20,424 nucleotides of DNA from a virus. The notes under the pieces are model-generated. The model saw nothing but the letters and a program-made list of their open reading frames with translations. It searched no databases and had not been told where the DNA came from. How positions within the stretch are numbered: position 1 is the first letter of the stretch; every line of letters starts with the position of its first letter. The position numbers and the translations under genes are program-made. Below are positions 14,001 through 20,424 of the stretch, piece after piece. The stretch is from positions 1-20,424 of the IMG/VR virus record IMGVR_UViG_3300008448_000858. One strand, given 5' to 3'.

Positions 14001-15524
14001 GATAACTCATTATTCAAATTATTACAAGACTTTACTCCGGCTAGAGCTAGTTTAGCAGCAGGTATTGTTATTAAAAATACATTATTAGATAGAAATAGAT
14101 ATCGTGTACCTCAAGTAACACCTTCATCTTCTATTGCTTTTATAGGTAGTGGCTCAACTAATATTCCTTATGTAGTTGAAGACCAAACTATTACTGGATC
14201 TATTGATGTTGGAAATATTGAAGGAACAAATGGTGGTTCAATGCCTGAATTATTTGGACAAACTTCCTCAGTATTCACTTATCCAGGAGCAGTAAATGTA
14301 AACCAAGTATGGTATGGGTCTACTCCGTCTTTAAGCGGCTCTGTTCCTTTTACCGAATCAGCACAATTAGAATTCTTTAATGGTGAATTAAGCGGTTCAA
14401 ATATAGTAGCTACAACAGGATTATTAAGTGATTGCAATGTAGAAATAATTCAAGTATATAGTACTGCCTCACTTCCATTACCTAAAGTATTAGCTGGTAC
14501 TTATCCTTTTACAAGTTATAGACTTAATGTAGAAAAAACATATTATATTTCATTCACTTTAAGCAATGATGCTGGAGCATCAGGTACTGGAGGAGGAAGA
14601 ATATTTTATTTTGATGAAAATGGAACTGATTATGTCATTTATGATAATGATACTTTAGCACCAGGAGCATCAGTTACTATCACTCAGTTAGAAATTAGTA
14701 ATGTTTTAGGAAATCAATTTTCTAATGCTTCATTAGGGACAAACCCAACAACATTTAATGTTCCTCTTTATTTTGTAGGATTAGATCAAAATATTATCAA
14801 TCCATCAACTCCAACTTTAACCAACTTCATTATATATGAGGCTTATATTGAGCCAGATTGTTTAGTTGTGTCTGGAGACGCCCAAGTACCTAGACCTAGT
14901 TCTAAATACATGGCTGTTGACTTTGGAGGTGAACAAATTATAGCAATTAATGAACAATCTATTTTAAGTGGAAGCGCTACTAAAGCTGCTGTTCCTGATT
15001 CTAATTATTCTACAGCTAGAATAACTAATCCTAGATACAATGGTTGTAAATTAACAACCTATGCTTCAAGATCAGCCGCGGAAACTTATGTAGAGTATTT
15101 TGGATATTTTAAATATATTGAACCAAAAACACGCATCCCTAGTCCTTTAGGTGTAGTTAATTTGTTTGCTATAATTGATATTAATGGAAAATCTACTGTA
15201 ATCAATAGTAGTGATACTCAATTAGGTACTGTTGAAGATATGTTCCTTTCAGGCTCATTAGCTACAGTTTTATTCCCTACAGTGTCTACAGGTAGTATTC
15301 TTACAGGAAGTCAATACCCAGTAGAAATACCAGCTGGATTTTATGGACCAGGTAATAATTACCCTATAACACAAAGTGCATTTAGCGTGACTCTTGACAG
15401 TTATTTCCTTAACTTATCACAATCAAGTAATGATGGAATTATCATACCAGGTAATTTTAATCCTTACTTTACTGGATCTTTTATAGAACTAGCACAAAAT
15501 GCAGGATACTTTAAAACTTTATAA
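11001..15524 (+). CDS. Giant baseplate/tail-fibre protein with gpI/gp7-like wedge motif and laminin-G-like domain
   Basis: 1507-residue protein, the largest in the window. Residues 1-400 are Ser/Asn/Tyr-rich and beta-rich. Residues about 400-590 turn helical (YELFVEMIGQMFDNVFLYLQ) and end in RIYHNLPLLLKKKGSVAGLR and TTYGIPDTVLRINEFGG at about 544-582. The K-K-G-[ST]-x-x-x-L-x-x-L-x-x-x-[YL]-G-I pattern resembles P2 tail protein I, the counterpart of T4 gp7 that pairs with gpJ/gp6. Residues about 629-810 look like a concanavalin/laminin-G domain, with AVEFRFKTDG at its start and FTGSFQEIRYYSQPITKDNF at its end. A second helical block (IRLIKFFDNSLFKLLQDFTP) lies near 993-1033. About 470 further residues are beta-rich. 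Gene order after gp6 supports a wedge role; the laminin-G part suggests surface binding. Confidence 0.75.
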   Translation: MNRIVNINSINPETFELQTYSVEDSSLIASFEVETSFNPSIDKVEYFIYDLNGQIVYSNVNGYPNYSLVNNTLTLDPVQDLTQQGFNNGQYNTVYNFVSPKLSSSPTFPYFISEISSDGTEVRLDTTIIPNQQVISSSLELINSINTTTGSYYDFYLDFGDNNLLIAVNALLDTSSIDNPTVLIKLYEPLPSLFPLQTQCWVVTQTANSIAYNIDINYVFDNLDNNVYLKGPNYNLSLSDQINNSTDYINYSNLKNATSSYSQGTGSFNYQLNNILAQTGININVDYSEYSNFIHFSSALTRLENFYYKLGLLEEYTYSASLSNIPSSGSYYVSSSNIVYQNKIDEIITTFDSYEYYLYYTSGSTSWPKTNSNPPYINVSTTSTAGLNFLATQSLVAEEYDLENNDALVLAIPSYIREDSENANYELFVEMIGQMFDNVFLYLQNITTKFDADNRLNYGVSKDLVADILRDAGITIYQNNFSSNDLYQALLGITPSGSLYNLPYTTTQYPVPSDSFLDYITNYVTASSTSSLYPTDDINKETYKRIYHNLPLLLKKKGSVAGLRDLITTYGIPDTVLRINEFGGKDKNINSYDNWQDEYNYSFYTSGSSYISSSFELNTLWGATGDVPRAVEFRFKTDGLPTNTASISNVTLFEAIGLVLEQSILSLRYTGSGYVSASYSGSIPSPYNEYAILDFVPDRNNPTISSSIYLPFYDGGWWSVLVNTDSTTGFTLYAANKNYDGEDGNTVSFQASSSVTAAQTIWNATNTIYFGREVFNATPLFTGSFQEIRYYSQPITKDNFDSYVMNPYSIESSEFLAFRASLGGELYTGSNSIHPKVTGSWVATSSFASNSVFNFSGSYSWVPNTEVFYFDQVPAGIQNAISQKIKTGNTVLPYSSSLANVPDANVLSPFRSIQQQFPASESYTRDIDYVEIAFSPQNEINEDINSQFGYFNIGDVIGDPRFQSSSLDYYPDLEDLSYAYFEKYESNYDWNDYIRLIKFFDNSLFKLLQDFTPARASLAAGIVIKNTLLDRNRYRVPQVTPSSSIAFIGSGSTNIPYVVEDQTITGSIDVGNIEGTNGGSMPELFGQTSSVFTYPGAVNVNQVWYGSTPSLSGSVPFTESAQLEFFNGELSGSNIVATTGLLSDCNVEIIQVYSTASLPLPKVLAGTYPFTSYRLNVEKTYYISFTLSNDAGASGTGGGRIFYFDENGTDYVIYDNDTLAPGASVTITQLEISNVLGNQFSNASLGTNPTTFNVPLYFVGLDQNIINPSTPTLTNFIIYEAYIEPDCLVVSGDAQVPRPSSKYMAVDFGGEQIIAINEQSILSGSATKAAVPDSNYSTARITNPRYNGCKLTTYASRSAAETYVEYFGYFKYIEPKTRIPSPLGVVNLFAIIDINGKSTVINSSDTQLGTVEDMFLSGSLATVLFPTVSTGSILTGSQYPVEIPAGFYGPGNNYPITQSAFSVTLDSYFLNLSQSSNDGIIIPGNFNPYFTGSFIELAQNAGYFKTL

Positions 15525-15545
15525 TTAAAATTTAATAAACTTATA

Positions 15546-15557
15546 TATTTATAATAA
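15546..15557 (+). promoter_or_regulatory. Candidate late promoter before the 15567 gene
   Basis: TATTTATAATAA lies in the 42-base gap 15525-15566, the longest non-coding stretch in the virion region. It contains TATAATAA (15550-15557) nine bases before the ATG at 15567. It matches the motif after the sigma gene at 4081 and the TTTATAATAAAA before the 9504 gene. The A-rich sequence after it probably also serves as the ribosome-binding leader. Confidence 0.4.
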
Positions 15558-15566
15558 AAATAACAA

Positions 15567-16226
15567 ATGGGATATTTAAATAATACCGTAGTAACAGTAG
15601 ACGCTATCTTAACTGATGTAGGACGCCAATTGTTAGCTCAACAAAATGGCCAATTCAGAATCACTCAATTCGCTTTAGCTGATGATGAAATTGATTATAC
15701 TCTGTATAACCCAACCCATCCATCAGGTTCTGCTTATTATGGACAAGCAATTGAAAATATGCCTTTATTAGAGGCATTTCCTCAAGCTACTCAAACTATG
15801 AAATACAAGCTTGTTACATTGCCTAGAGGAACAGCTGTTATGCCTATTCTTAATGTTGGATATTCTTCAATCACTTTAAAACAAGGTGCTTCATTAGCAA
15901 TTAATCCTCAAACATTAAATTATTTAGGAGGAACAGTAGTTGAATCTTCTGGTTATACAGCTACTATTTCTGATATTAGATTATTATCTACTTTCCAAGG
16001 TGTAGGTATTAACACTCCAGATGTTCAAGCTCTTAATTTAGCCAACCAAACAACTACAATTGGTACTTCAGTATCAAGAACAGTAGTTGGTACAACTATT
16101 AATATGATTGCAACTACTGTAAATACATTATTTAGTTCAACCAGTCAATTACAAGCTACTTTAACTATCACAGGTAGAGATAGTGGAGCTAGTGTAACTA
16201 TTCCTGTAACAGTAACTCAAAATTAA
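15567..16226 (+). CDS. Conserved-looking tail/baseplate structural protein
   Basis: 219-residue virion-region protein. Its N-terminal half is highly patterned: TVVTVDAILTDVGRQLLAQQ at 7-26, FRITQFALADDEIDYTLYNP at 30-49, AIENMPLLEAFPQATQTMKY at 61-80 and KLVTLPRGT at 81-89. I associate this V-D-A-[IV]-L-T...G-R-x-L-L-A...F-A-L-[AS]-D-D-E-I-D-Y pattern with virion proteins of uncultured marine T4-like phages, from memory and not from a search. The C-terminal half (about 95-219) is Thr/Ser/Val-rich beta structure resembling an Ig-like domain, ending in LTITGRDSGASVTIPVTVTQ. It has its own candidate promoter in a 42-base gap, so it may be made in larger amounts than its neighbours. Confidence 0.75.
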   Translation: MGYLNNTVVTVDAILTDVGRQLLAQQNGQFRITQFALADDEIDYTLYNPTHPSGSAYYGQAIENMPLLEAFPQATQTMKYKLVTLPRGTAVMPILNVGYSSITLKQGASLAINPQTLNYLGGTVVESSGYTATISDIRLLSTFQGVGINTPDVQALNLANQTTTIGTSVSRTVVGTTINMIATTVNTLFSSTSQLQATLTITGRDSGASVTIPVTVTQN

Positions 16227-16236
16227 AAAATAAAAA

Positions 16237-17283
16237 ATGTCTTTTGAAAGATTCACACCCGATGATTTTATAGTTAGCTCTGATGCCATTTCAGCTACAG
16301 CCTGGACAACAGGAGCTCCTACATTAATAACTTTCTTTACATCATCTACTCAAGCAGGTGGTAGTTCTGGAGCTTATTATTTAAATGTTTACCAAACATC
16401 TTCAGCTTTATCTGGCTCAGCAGTTCAATTTGCTATCGCTTTTGGTAATGCTAATGGTAGTGGTAGTGCTAACTATGATAATGCTGTTAATGGTAAATCA
16501 CCTACAGGAACTGTATTTGGTCAATGGCAAGATTTAGTTATTGGAGATGAAAATACTAACTTTACTTTTGGAGCTATTACATCATCACAATTCTTTGCTT
16601 TACCTTTAGAAAGAACTTGTTACAAAGAAGCCTTATTCTTAGGTTCCTTAACTTTGAAGTTATCAGGTAGTGAAGGTACTATTTCTTTAACAGACAATAG
16701 TAATTATGTAACAACAGTTCAATATGGAGCTGCTGGTAGAATATTTCAATTAATTACAGGATCAGCTGGAACTAGAGCAACAATTACCTCTAGAAATACA
16801 GTTGATGGATATTCAGCTACTTCAGGATCTTATGGTTGGTTATTACCAGACATTGGAACTATTATTTTAAATCCTTTAGCATTAGCTCAACCTTCAGGAA
16901 GTGGAGGTATTAATTTTGTATATAGTGGATCAGCTTCAGCTACAGGCTCTATAGTTGTTACCCCAAATACTTCTTTATATCAAGCGTTATCAGGTTCAGG
17001 TGCTTCATCATTCACAATTAACTCTCAAGAAACAATTACTTCAGATTATGTGTTTGTAAGACCTAAGAGTTCACAATTTAACTACTCAGAAAATCCTTCA
17101 TTTATTTCAGGTTCAACTGGTGAGGTTTTATACCCTCAATTTATTAATAATCCTCAAACCTATATTACAACTATTGGATTATATAATGATACAAATGAAT
17201 TATTAGCAGTTGCTAAATTGTCAAGACCTTTACCAAAAGATTTTACTAAAGAAGCTCTTGTAAGAGTTAAACTTGATTTCTAA
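16237..17283 (+). CDS. Tail structural protein, member A of a tandem pair
   Basis: 348-residue Ser/Gly/Thr-rich beta protein. The N-terminus is MSFERFTPDDFIVSSDAIS, followed by repeated short Ser-Gly strands and by TVFGQWQDLVIGDENTNFTF near 90-110 and FALPLERTCYKEALFLGSLT near 119-138. The last 71 residues (about 278-348) contain FNYSENPSFISGST and TYITTIGLYNDTNELLAVAK LSRPLP, and closely parallel the C-terminus of the next gene. The preceding ten-base gap is a run of As broken by one T, typical of a Bacteroidetes leader without Shine-Dalgarno sequence. Likely a peripheral tail or tail-tip protein; the function is unknown to me. Confidence 0.75.
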   Translation: MSFERFTPDDFIVSSDAISATAWTTGAPTLITFFTSSTQAGGSSGAYYLNVYQTSSALSGSAVQFAIAFGNANGSGSANYDNAVNGKSPTGTVFGQWQDLVIGDENTNFTFGAITSSQFFALPLERTCYKEALFLGSLTLKLSGSEGTISLTDNSNYVTTVQYGAAGRIFQLITGSAGTRATITSRNTVDGYSATSGSYGWLLPDIGTIILNPLALAQPSGSGGINFVYSGSASATGSIVVTPNTSLYQALSGSGASSFTINSQETITSDYVFVRPKSSQFNYSENPSFISGSTGEVLYPQFINNPQTYITTIGLYNDTNELLAVAKLSRPLPKDFTKEALVRVKLDF

Positions 17284-17288
17284 AATGA

Positions 17289-18308
17289 ATGGGTGCCTAC
17301 AAACAGTTTCTAGCATCGGATATAGTAGTTACTCCGCTTGAATTAAACAAATCGTTTAATTTTAGAGGGTCTGCGGCTTTAACAGGTTCAGATGTAGGTA
17401 TTGATAGACTTTTAGGTTTATGTACTAGTTCTTTATTTAATCCTTTAACTGACCCAACAACAGGTCAAAGTGGAATTCAATATCAAAGACTAGTTTATGA
17501 TTCTATTAAACACCTATACTATTCAAATTTTTTAAATTCAACAGCTAGTTTAGGTTCACCTTTAGTAACTGCTAGTTTAGTTCCTGGATCTACTCCTGCT
17601 GGTGATGTTTTAGTAGGTCCAACCTCATCGGCTGGTCGTTATTATAATTATCCCCAAACAGATTTAACTTTTGAGCATTATTTACCTCAAAATATAGATT
17701 CTACAATAGGAGTATTATCTGTTCCCTCAAAACTATATGGTAATCATATAGCTCCTAATTCATTTAGATGGACAGCTGAAAGTGGTTCAGTTTATGATGA
17801 TGGTGAAGGAAATTTAATATTTCAAACCACAGGAGAAATTTGTGGTAATATATTCTATTACCATGGAATAGCTATTATAACTAGTGATTCTCAACCTAGT
17901 GGTGATGTTTATGGGACAGCGATTTATGGTTCTTCAGTTTACGGAGCTTCAGATGCTAGTATTATTAATAATTTAGTTAATTCTTCTAATGTTACTTGTT
18001 CATTTTCATCCTCACTTACTATTTTTGAAACTCAATATAAGTGTTCAATTAGAGAAAATGAATTTAATTTTAGTCAAAACCCAACCATAACTTCAGGTAG
18101 CACAGCTAATTCAAGTTCAATTGGAACATTTTTTACTCCAGGACAATACTTATTACCTTTTGCTACTAGTTCTTATTTTCAACCTTATGTGACAACTGTA
18201 GGTTTATACAATGAACAGCAACAATTATTAGCAATAGGAAAGTTATCACAACCTCTACCTTTATCGCCTACAACAGATACTACAATACTTATAAACATAG
18301 ATAGATAA
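17289..18308 (+). CDS. Tail structural protein, member B of a tandem pair
   Basis: 339-residue protein following member A with a five-base gap. The N-terminus MGAYKQFLASDIVVTPLELN and the YQRLVYDSIKHLYYSNFL segment near 65-82 differ from member A. The last 84 residues (about 256-339) share its C-terminal module: FNFSQNPTITSGST here against FNYSENPSFISGST, then YVTTVGLYNEQQQLLAIGKL against YITTIGLYNDTNELLAVAKL, both ending in S-[RQ]-P-L-P. A Gly/Tyr/Ser-rich stretch GDVYGTAIYGSSVYGASDAS lies near 205-224. The ATG at 17285 is out of frame and runs for only about 18 codons, so 17289 is the start. Probably a virion protein attached at the same kind of site as member A through the shared C-terminus. 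Confidence 0.75.
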   Translation: MGAYKQFLASDIVVTPLELNKSFNFRGSAALTGSDVGIDRLLGLCTSSLFNPLTDPTTGQSGIQYQRLVYDSIKHLYYSNFLNSTASLGSPLVTASLVPGSTPAGDVLVGPTSSAGRYYNYPQTDLTFEHYLPQNIDSTIGVLSVPSKLYGNHIAPNSFRWTAESGSVYDDGEGNLIFQTTGEICGNIFYYHGIAIITSDSQPSGDVYGTAIYGSSVYGASDASIINNLVNSSNVTCSFSSSLTIFETQYKCSIRENEFNFSQNPTITSGSTANSSSIGTFFTPGQYLLPFATSSYFQPYVTTVGLYNEQQQLLAIGKLSQPLPLSPTTDTTILINIDR

Positions 18309-18311
18309 ATT

Positions 18312-18752
18312 ATGTGGTTATACAATGAACAAGTTATTAGCTCAATTGAGGATATGCCTCAAGGAACATTTGGTTTTGTTTATATTGTGACTCATAATCC
18401 AACCGGAATATCATATATTGGTAAAAAATCATTATTCCACAATATAAAGAAAAAACTAACAAAAAAGGAACTAGCAGAACAAACAGGACCAGGCAGGAAG
18501 TCAGCCACTCGGGTGGTAGTAAAGGAATCAGACTGGAAAACCTATTATGGATCTGCTAAACCAATTATGGAACTCATAAAAGGAGGTAAACAAGAGGAAT
18601 TTACCCGTGAGATTTTACAATTGGTTCCTAATAAAAAACTTCTTACTTACTATGAATGTAAGTACTTATTTAAATATGGGGTGTTAGAATACCCCCTAGA
18701 ATATTTTAATGATAATATTTTAGGAAAATTTTATTCCAAAGATTTTATTTAA
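18312..18752 (+). CDS. GIY-YIG-family endonuclease-like protein
   Basis: 146-residue protein with a GIY-YIG nuclease fold. FGFVYIVTHNPTGISYIGKK at 20-39 supplies the two strands, with VYI in place of GIY and Y-I-G intact at 35-37. A Lys-rich insert, EKLTKKELAEQ-like in character, follows. DWKTYYGSAKPIMELI at 74-89 and FTREILQLV at 97-105 come next, then the helix TYYECKYLFKYGVL at 112-125 with Glu115 as the presumed metal ligand. These segments also occur in small nucleases of other T4-like phages. There is no separate DNA-binding domain as in I-TevI, so it may be a resident nuclease and not a mobile homing enzyme. It sits at the border between virion and replication genes. A 6-bp hairpin follows its stop. 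Confidence 0.75.
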   Translation: MWLYNEQVISSIEDMPQGTFGFVYIVTHNPTGISYIGKKSLFHNIKKKLTKKELAEQTGPGRKSATRVVVKESDWKTYYGSAKPIMELIKGGKQEEFTREILQLVPNKKLLTYYECKYLFKYGVLEYPLEYFNDNILGKFYSKDFI

Positions 18753-18767
18753 CTTGGCAATCCAAGT
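18752..18767 (+). terminator. Short hairpin after the GIY-YIG gene, possible weak terminator
   Basis: ACTTGG-CAAT-CCAAGT forms a perfect 6-bp stem with a four-base loop, beginning at the last base of the TAA stop. The sequence after it is T-rich (AGTTCTTATTATATT) but not a clean T-tract, so it is at best a weak terminator or an mRNA 3'-end protector between virion and replication transcripts. Confidence 0.35.
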
Positions 18768-18782
18768 AGTTCTTATTATATT

Positions 18783-19718
18783 ATGGTTATGCTCAATCAA
18801 CCACTGATTGCTTTAATTAACTCTGTATTAGGAACTGGTAAACAGACATCAAAAGGAAATTTTGCCTATCATTGTCCGTTTTGTAATCACCATAAGCCAA
18901 AGTTAGAGGTTAACATGACTGAAAATAAAAAGGGTGAAAATCCTTGGCATTGTTGGGTGTGTGATAAGCGTGGTAAAAAAATCCATCAATTATTTAAACA
19001 AGTTAAAGCATCTCCTGAAGCATTATTAGAGTTAAGGTCTATTATTAAAACTGAGACAGCAGATAAAGAAACAGTAGTTACAGAAAAACTTAATTTACCT
19101 AAAGAGTTTAAACCATTACTTAATATTCAGAAATCAGATATTATTGGTAGACATGCCTTAACTTATATTAAATCAAGAAACATAACTGAAGAAGATATAC
19201 TTAAATACAATATTGGTTATTGCGAATCAGGACCATATAAAAACATGGTTATTATTCCTTCATATGATGAAAATGGAATATTGAATTATTTTACAGGTCG
19301 TTCATTTGAAAAAGAAGCCAAAGTAAAATATAAGAACCCATCTGTCTCACGTGACATCATACCGTTTGAGTTGTTTATTAATTGGGATTTACCGTTTATA
19401 TTATGCGAAGGACCATTTGACGCCATCGCTATTAAAAGGAATGTTATACCGTTATTAGGCAAAAATATACAGTCTAAACTAATGAGGAAGATTGTTAAAT
19501 CTTCTGTTGATAAAATATATATTGCCCTTGATAAAGACGCTCAAAAACAAGCCTTATCGTTTTGTGAGCGACTTATGAATGAGGGTAAAGAAGTATACCT
19601 TGTAGATATGCAAGATAAGGACCCAAGTGAAATGGGTTTTAAAACTTTTATAGATACAATTACAGAAACTTACCCCTTAACACTCTCAGGTTTACTTGGG
19701 AAAAAATTATTTTTATGA
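18783..19718 (+). CDS. DNA primase, T4 gp61-like (zinc ribbon plus TOPRIM)
   Basis: 311-residue primase that lays down RNA primers for lagging-strand synthesis. Residues 30-60 form the zinc-binding domain: HCPFC (Cys31, Cys34) and WHCWVC (Cys57, Cys60) around a Lys-rich loop. A helical region (ITEEDILKYNIGYCESG at 134-150) and VIIPSYDENGILNYFTGRSF at 156-175 lead into the TOPRIM core, with FILCEGPFDAIAIKRN at 205-220 (Glu209 as metal ligand) and IYIALDKDAQKQAL at 245-258 (Asp250 and Asp252). Then comes VYLVDMQDKDPSEMG at 271-285. No helicase domain is attached, so it is a stand-alone T4-type primase whose helicase should be encoded elsewhere. The second Met (18789) is an alternative start. 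It overlaps the nuclease gene by ATGA. Confidence 0.9.
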   Translation: MVMLNQPLIALINSVLGTGKQTSKGNFAYHCPFCNHHKPKLEVNMTENKKGENPWHCWVCDKRGKKIHQLFKQVKASPEALLELRSIIKTETADKETVVTEKLNLPKEFKPLLNIQKSDIIGRHALTYIKSRNITEEDILKYNIGYCESGPYKNMVIIPSYDENGILNYFTGRSFEKEAKVKYKNPSVSRDIIPFELFINWDLPFILCEGPFDAIAIKRNVIPLLGKNIQSKLMRKIVKSSVDKIYIALDKDAQKQALSFCERLMNEGKEVYLVDMQDKDPSEMGFKTFIDTITETYPLTLSGLLGKKLFL

Positions 19719-20424
19719 GTAAAATAAAAAAATCTTACAATAGAATCCTAGAAGTATCAGATGATGCTAAACAAATAACATTACCAGACTCTCGTTATTA
19801 CAGACGAAATGGTGAATACTATCCTTCAATTACTTATGTTTTAGGTTATTATCCTAAAGGTAAGTTTTTTGAAGACTGGCTTAAAAAAGTAGGTTACTCT
19901 GCTGAACACATTGTTAAAAAAGCAGGTGAAGAAGGAACAGCAGTTCATGAAATGATTGAGGAATACCTTGAAGGTAAAGAAATGAATTTTATGAACCAAT
20001 ATGGTAATCCTCAATACAGTCCTGATGTGTGGCAAATGTTCTTACGTTTTGTTGATTTTTGGGAAACATATAATCCTAAATTAATTGAAGCCGAAGTTCA
20101 TTTATTTTCAGATGAACTAAAGGTAGCAGGTACTTGTGACTTGATTGTTGAAATTGAAGATAAACTTTGGTTAATTGATTTCAAAACTTCAAACCATATC
20201 CAGCCTACTTATGAACTACAGACAGCAGTTTATGGTAAATGTTATGAGGAATGTTATGGTAAAAAAGTAGATAACTATGGTATACTTTGGTTAAAATCAT
20301 CTAAACGTAAATCTAATAAAGAAAAAATGCAGGGTAAAGGATGGGAAATGGTTACCTCCACTAGAACACAAGAGGAAAACATTGATATTTTTAAAACAGT
20401 AAAACGTTTATTTGATTTAGAAAA
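19715..20424 (+). CDS. RecB-like PD-(D/E)XK nuclease, 3' end outside the window
   Basis: 236 codons are visible before the window ends, with no stop. Key residues of the RecB/Cas4-like exonuclease fold appear in order: a Gly-Thr-Ala-Val-His motif with His78, HLFSDELKVAGTCDLI at 129-144 (Asp142), LWLIDFKTS at 151-159 (Asp155, Lys157) and ELQTAVYGKCY at 167-177 (Gln169). This H...GT-x-D...D-F-K-[TS]...Q-x-x-x-Y layout is the standard metal-binding site for DNA ends. The ATG at 19715 overlaps the primase stop at 19716-19718. Coupling to a primase suggests a role in replication or recombination, such as end resection, and not host defence, but degradation of host DNA is also possible. A minus-strand frame at 19841-20035 is a shadow of this gene. 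Confidence 0.85.
   Translation, partial: MSKIKKSYNRILEVSDDAKQITLPDSRYYRRNGEYYPSITYVLGYYPKGKFFEDWLKKVGYSAEHIVKKAGEEGTAVHEMIEEYLEGKEMNFMNQYGNPQYSPDVWQMFLRFVDFWETYNPKLIEAEVHLFSDELKVAGTCDLIVEIEDKLWLIDFKTSNHIQPTYELQTAVYGKCYEECYGKKVDNYGILWLKSSKRKSNKEKMQGKGWEMVTSTRTQEENIDIFKTVKRLFDLE

Noticed and set aside
17285-17287. ATG four bases before the member B tail gene start
   Set aside because: It is in another frame and stops after about 18 codons; 17289 opens the long frame.
18754-18782. TTGGCA-N17-TATATT as a sigma-70 promoter for the primase
   Set aside because: The -10 would abut the start codon, leaving the transcript to begin inside the gene, and TTGGCA is part of the hairpin at 18752-18767.
19841-20035. 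64-codon open frame on the minus strand
   Set aside because: It lies inside the RecB-like nuclease, whose catalytic motifs are clear; its Phe/Ile-rich product is what an antisense AT-rich frame gives.
1-20424. CRISPR array, tRNA, integrase, insertion sequence or attachment site
   Set aside because: I saw no spaced direct repeats, no cloverleaf-like sequence in any gap, and no recombinase or transposase motifs in any reading frame that looks coding.

Overview
This window is a near-continuous stretch of a strictly-lytic-looking tailed phage genome with a contractile (T4-like, myovirus) tail. Every convincing gene lies on the + strand, coding density is very high, and the DNA is strongly A+T-rich by eye. 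No integrase, tRNA, rRNA, CRISPR array or insertion sequence is visible. Several signs point to a host in the Bacteroidetes (Bacteroidota). One intergenic gap carries a textbook TTTG-N20-TAnnTTTG promoter. Starts almost never have a Shine-Dalgarno sequence and often have A-rich leaders. The tail proteins are Ser/Thr/Tyr/Gly-rich, of a kind I associate with marine and other Bacteroidetes myophages. The host is an inference; the phage assignment rests on the gp25, gp6, gp5-like, gp55-like and gp61-like proteins.

Layout. (1) Positions 1-1525: lysis module, with a holin cut by the window edge, a two-domain GH19 endolysin, and a small protein joining a degenerate GIY-YIG-like N-terminus to a calcium-loop-like C-terminus. 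(2) 1526-4074: a regulatory and accessory block. It contains the two most promoter-like gaps, two small unknown proteins, an HD-domain phosphohydrolase, a one-pass membrane protein and a gp55-like late sigma factor. (3) 4108-9494: baseplate hub and wedge, with a gp5-like spike lacking a lysozyme domain, a virion protein with two hydrophobic segments, gp25 and gp6. (4) 9504-18308: peripheral baseplate and adhesion proteins, including a DNRLRE-like protein, a 1507-residue protein that appears to combine a P2 gpI/T4 gp7-like wedge motif with a laminin-G-like domain, and a tandem pair sharing a C-terminal domain. (5) 18312-20424: nucleic-acid enzymes, namely a GIY-YIG-family protein, a gp61-type primase and a RecB-like PD-(D/E)XK nuclease cut by the window end.

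How the parts work together. The sigma factor sits directly upstream of the virion genes it would be expected to switch on. An AT-rich TATTTATAA motif recurs before several of those genes and is a candidate target. Seven gene junctions are TAATG one-base overlaps and two more are ATGA overlaps, so much of the cluster is probably translated by stop-start coupling from long mRNAs. Two gaps in the accessory block share a different bipartite element (TGrCCTAAAT-N12-TATA) whose geometry resembles T4 middle promoters. No gene-free stretch exceeds 300 bases; the longest gap is 81 bases (1526-1606).
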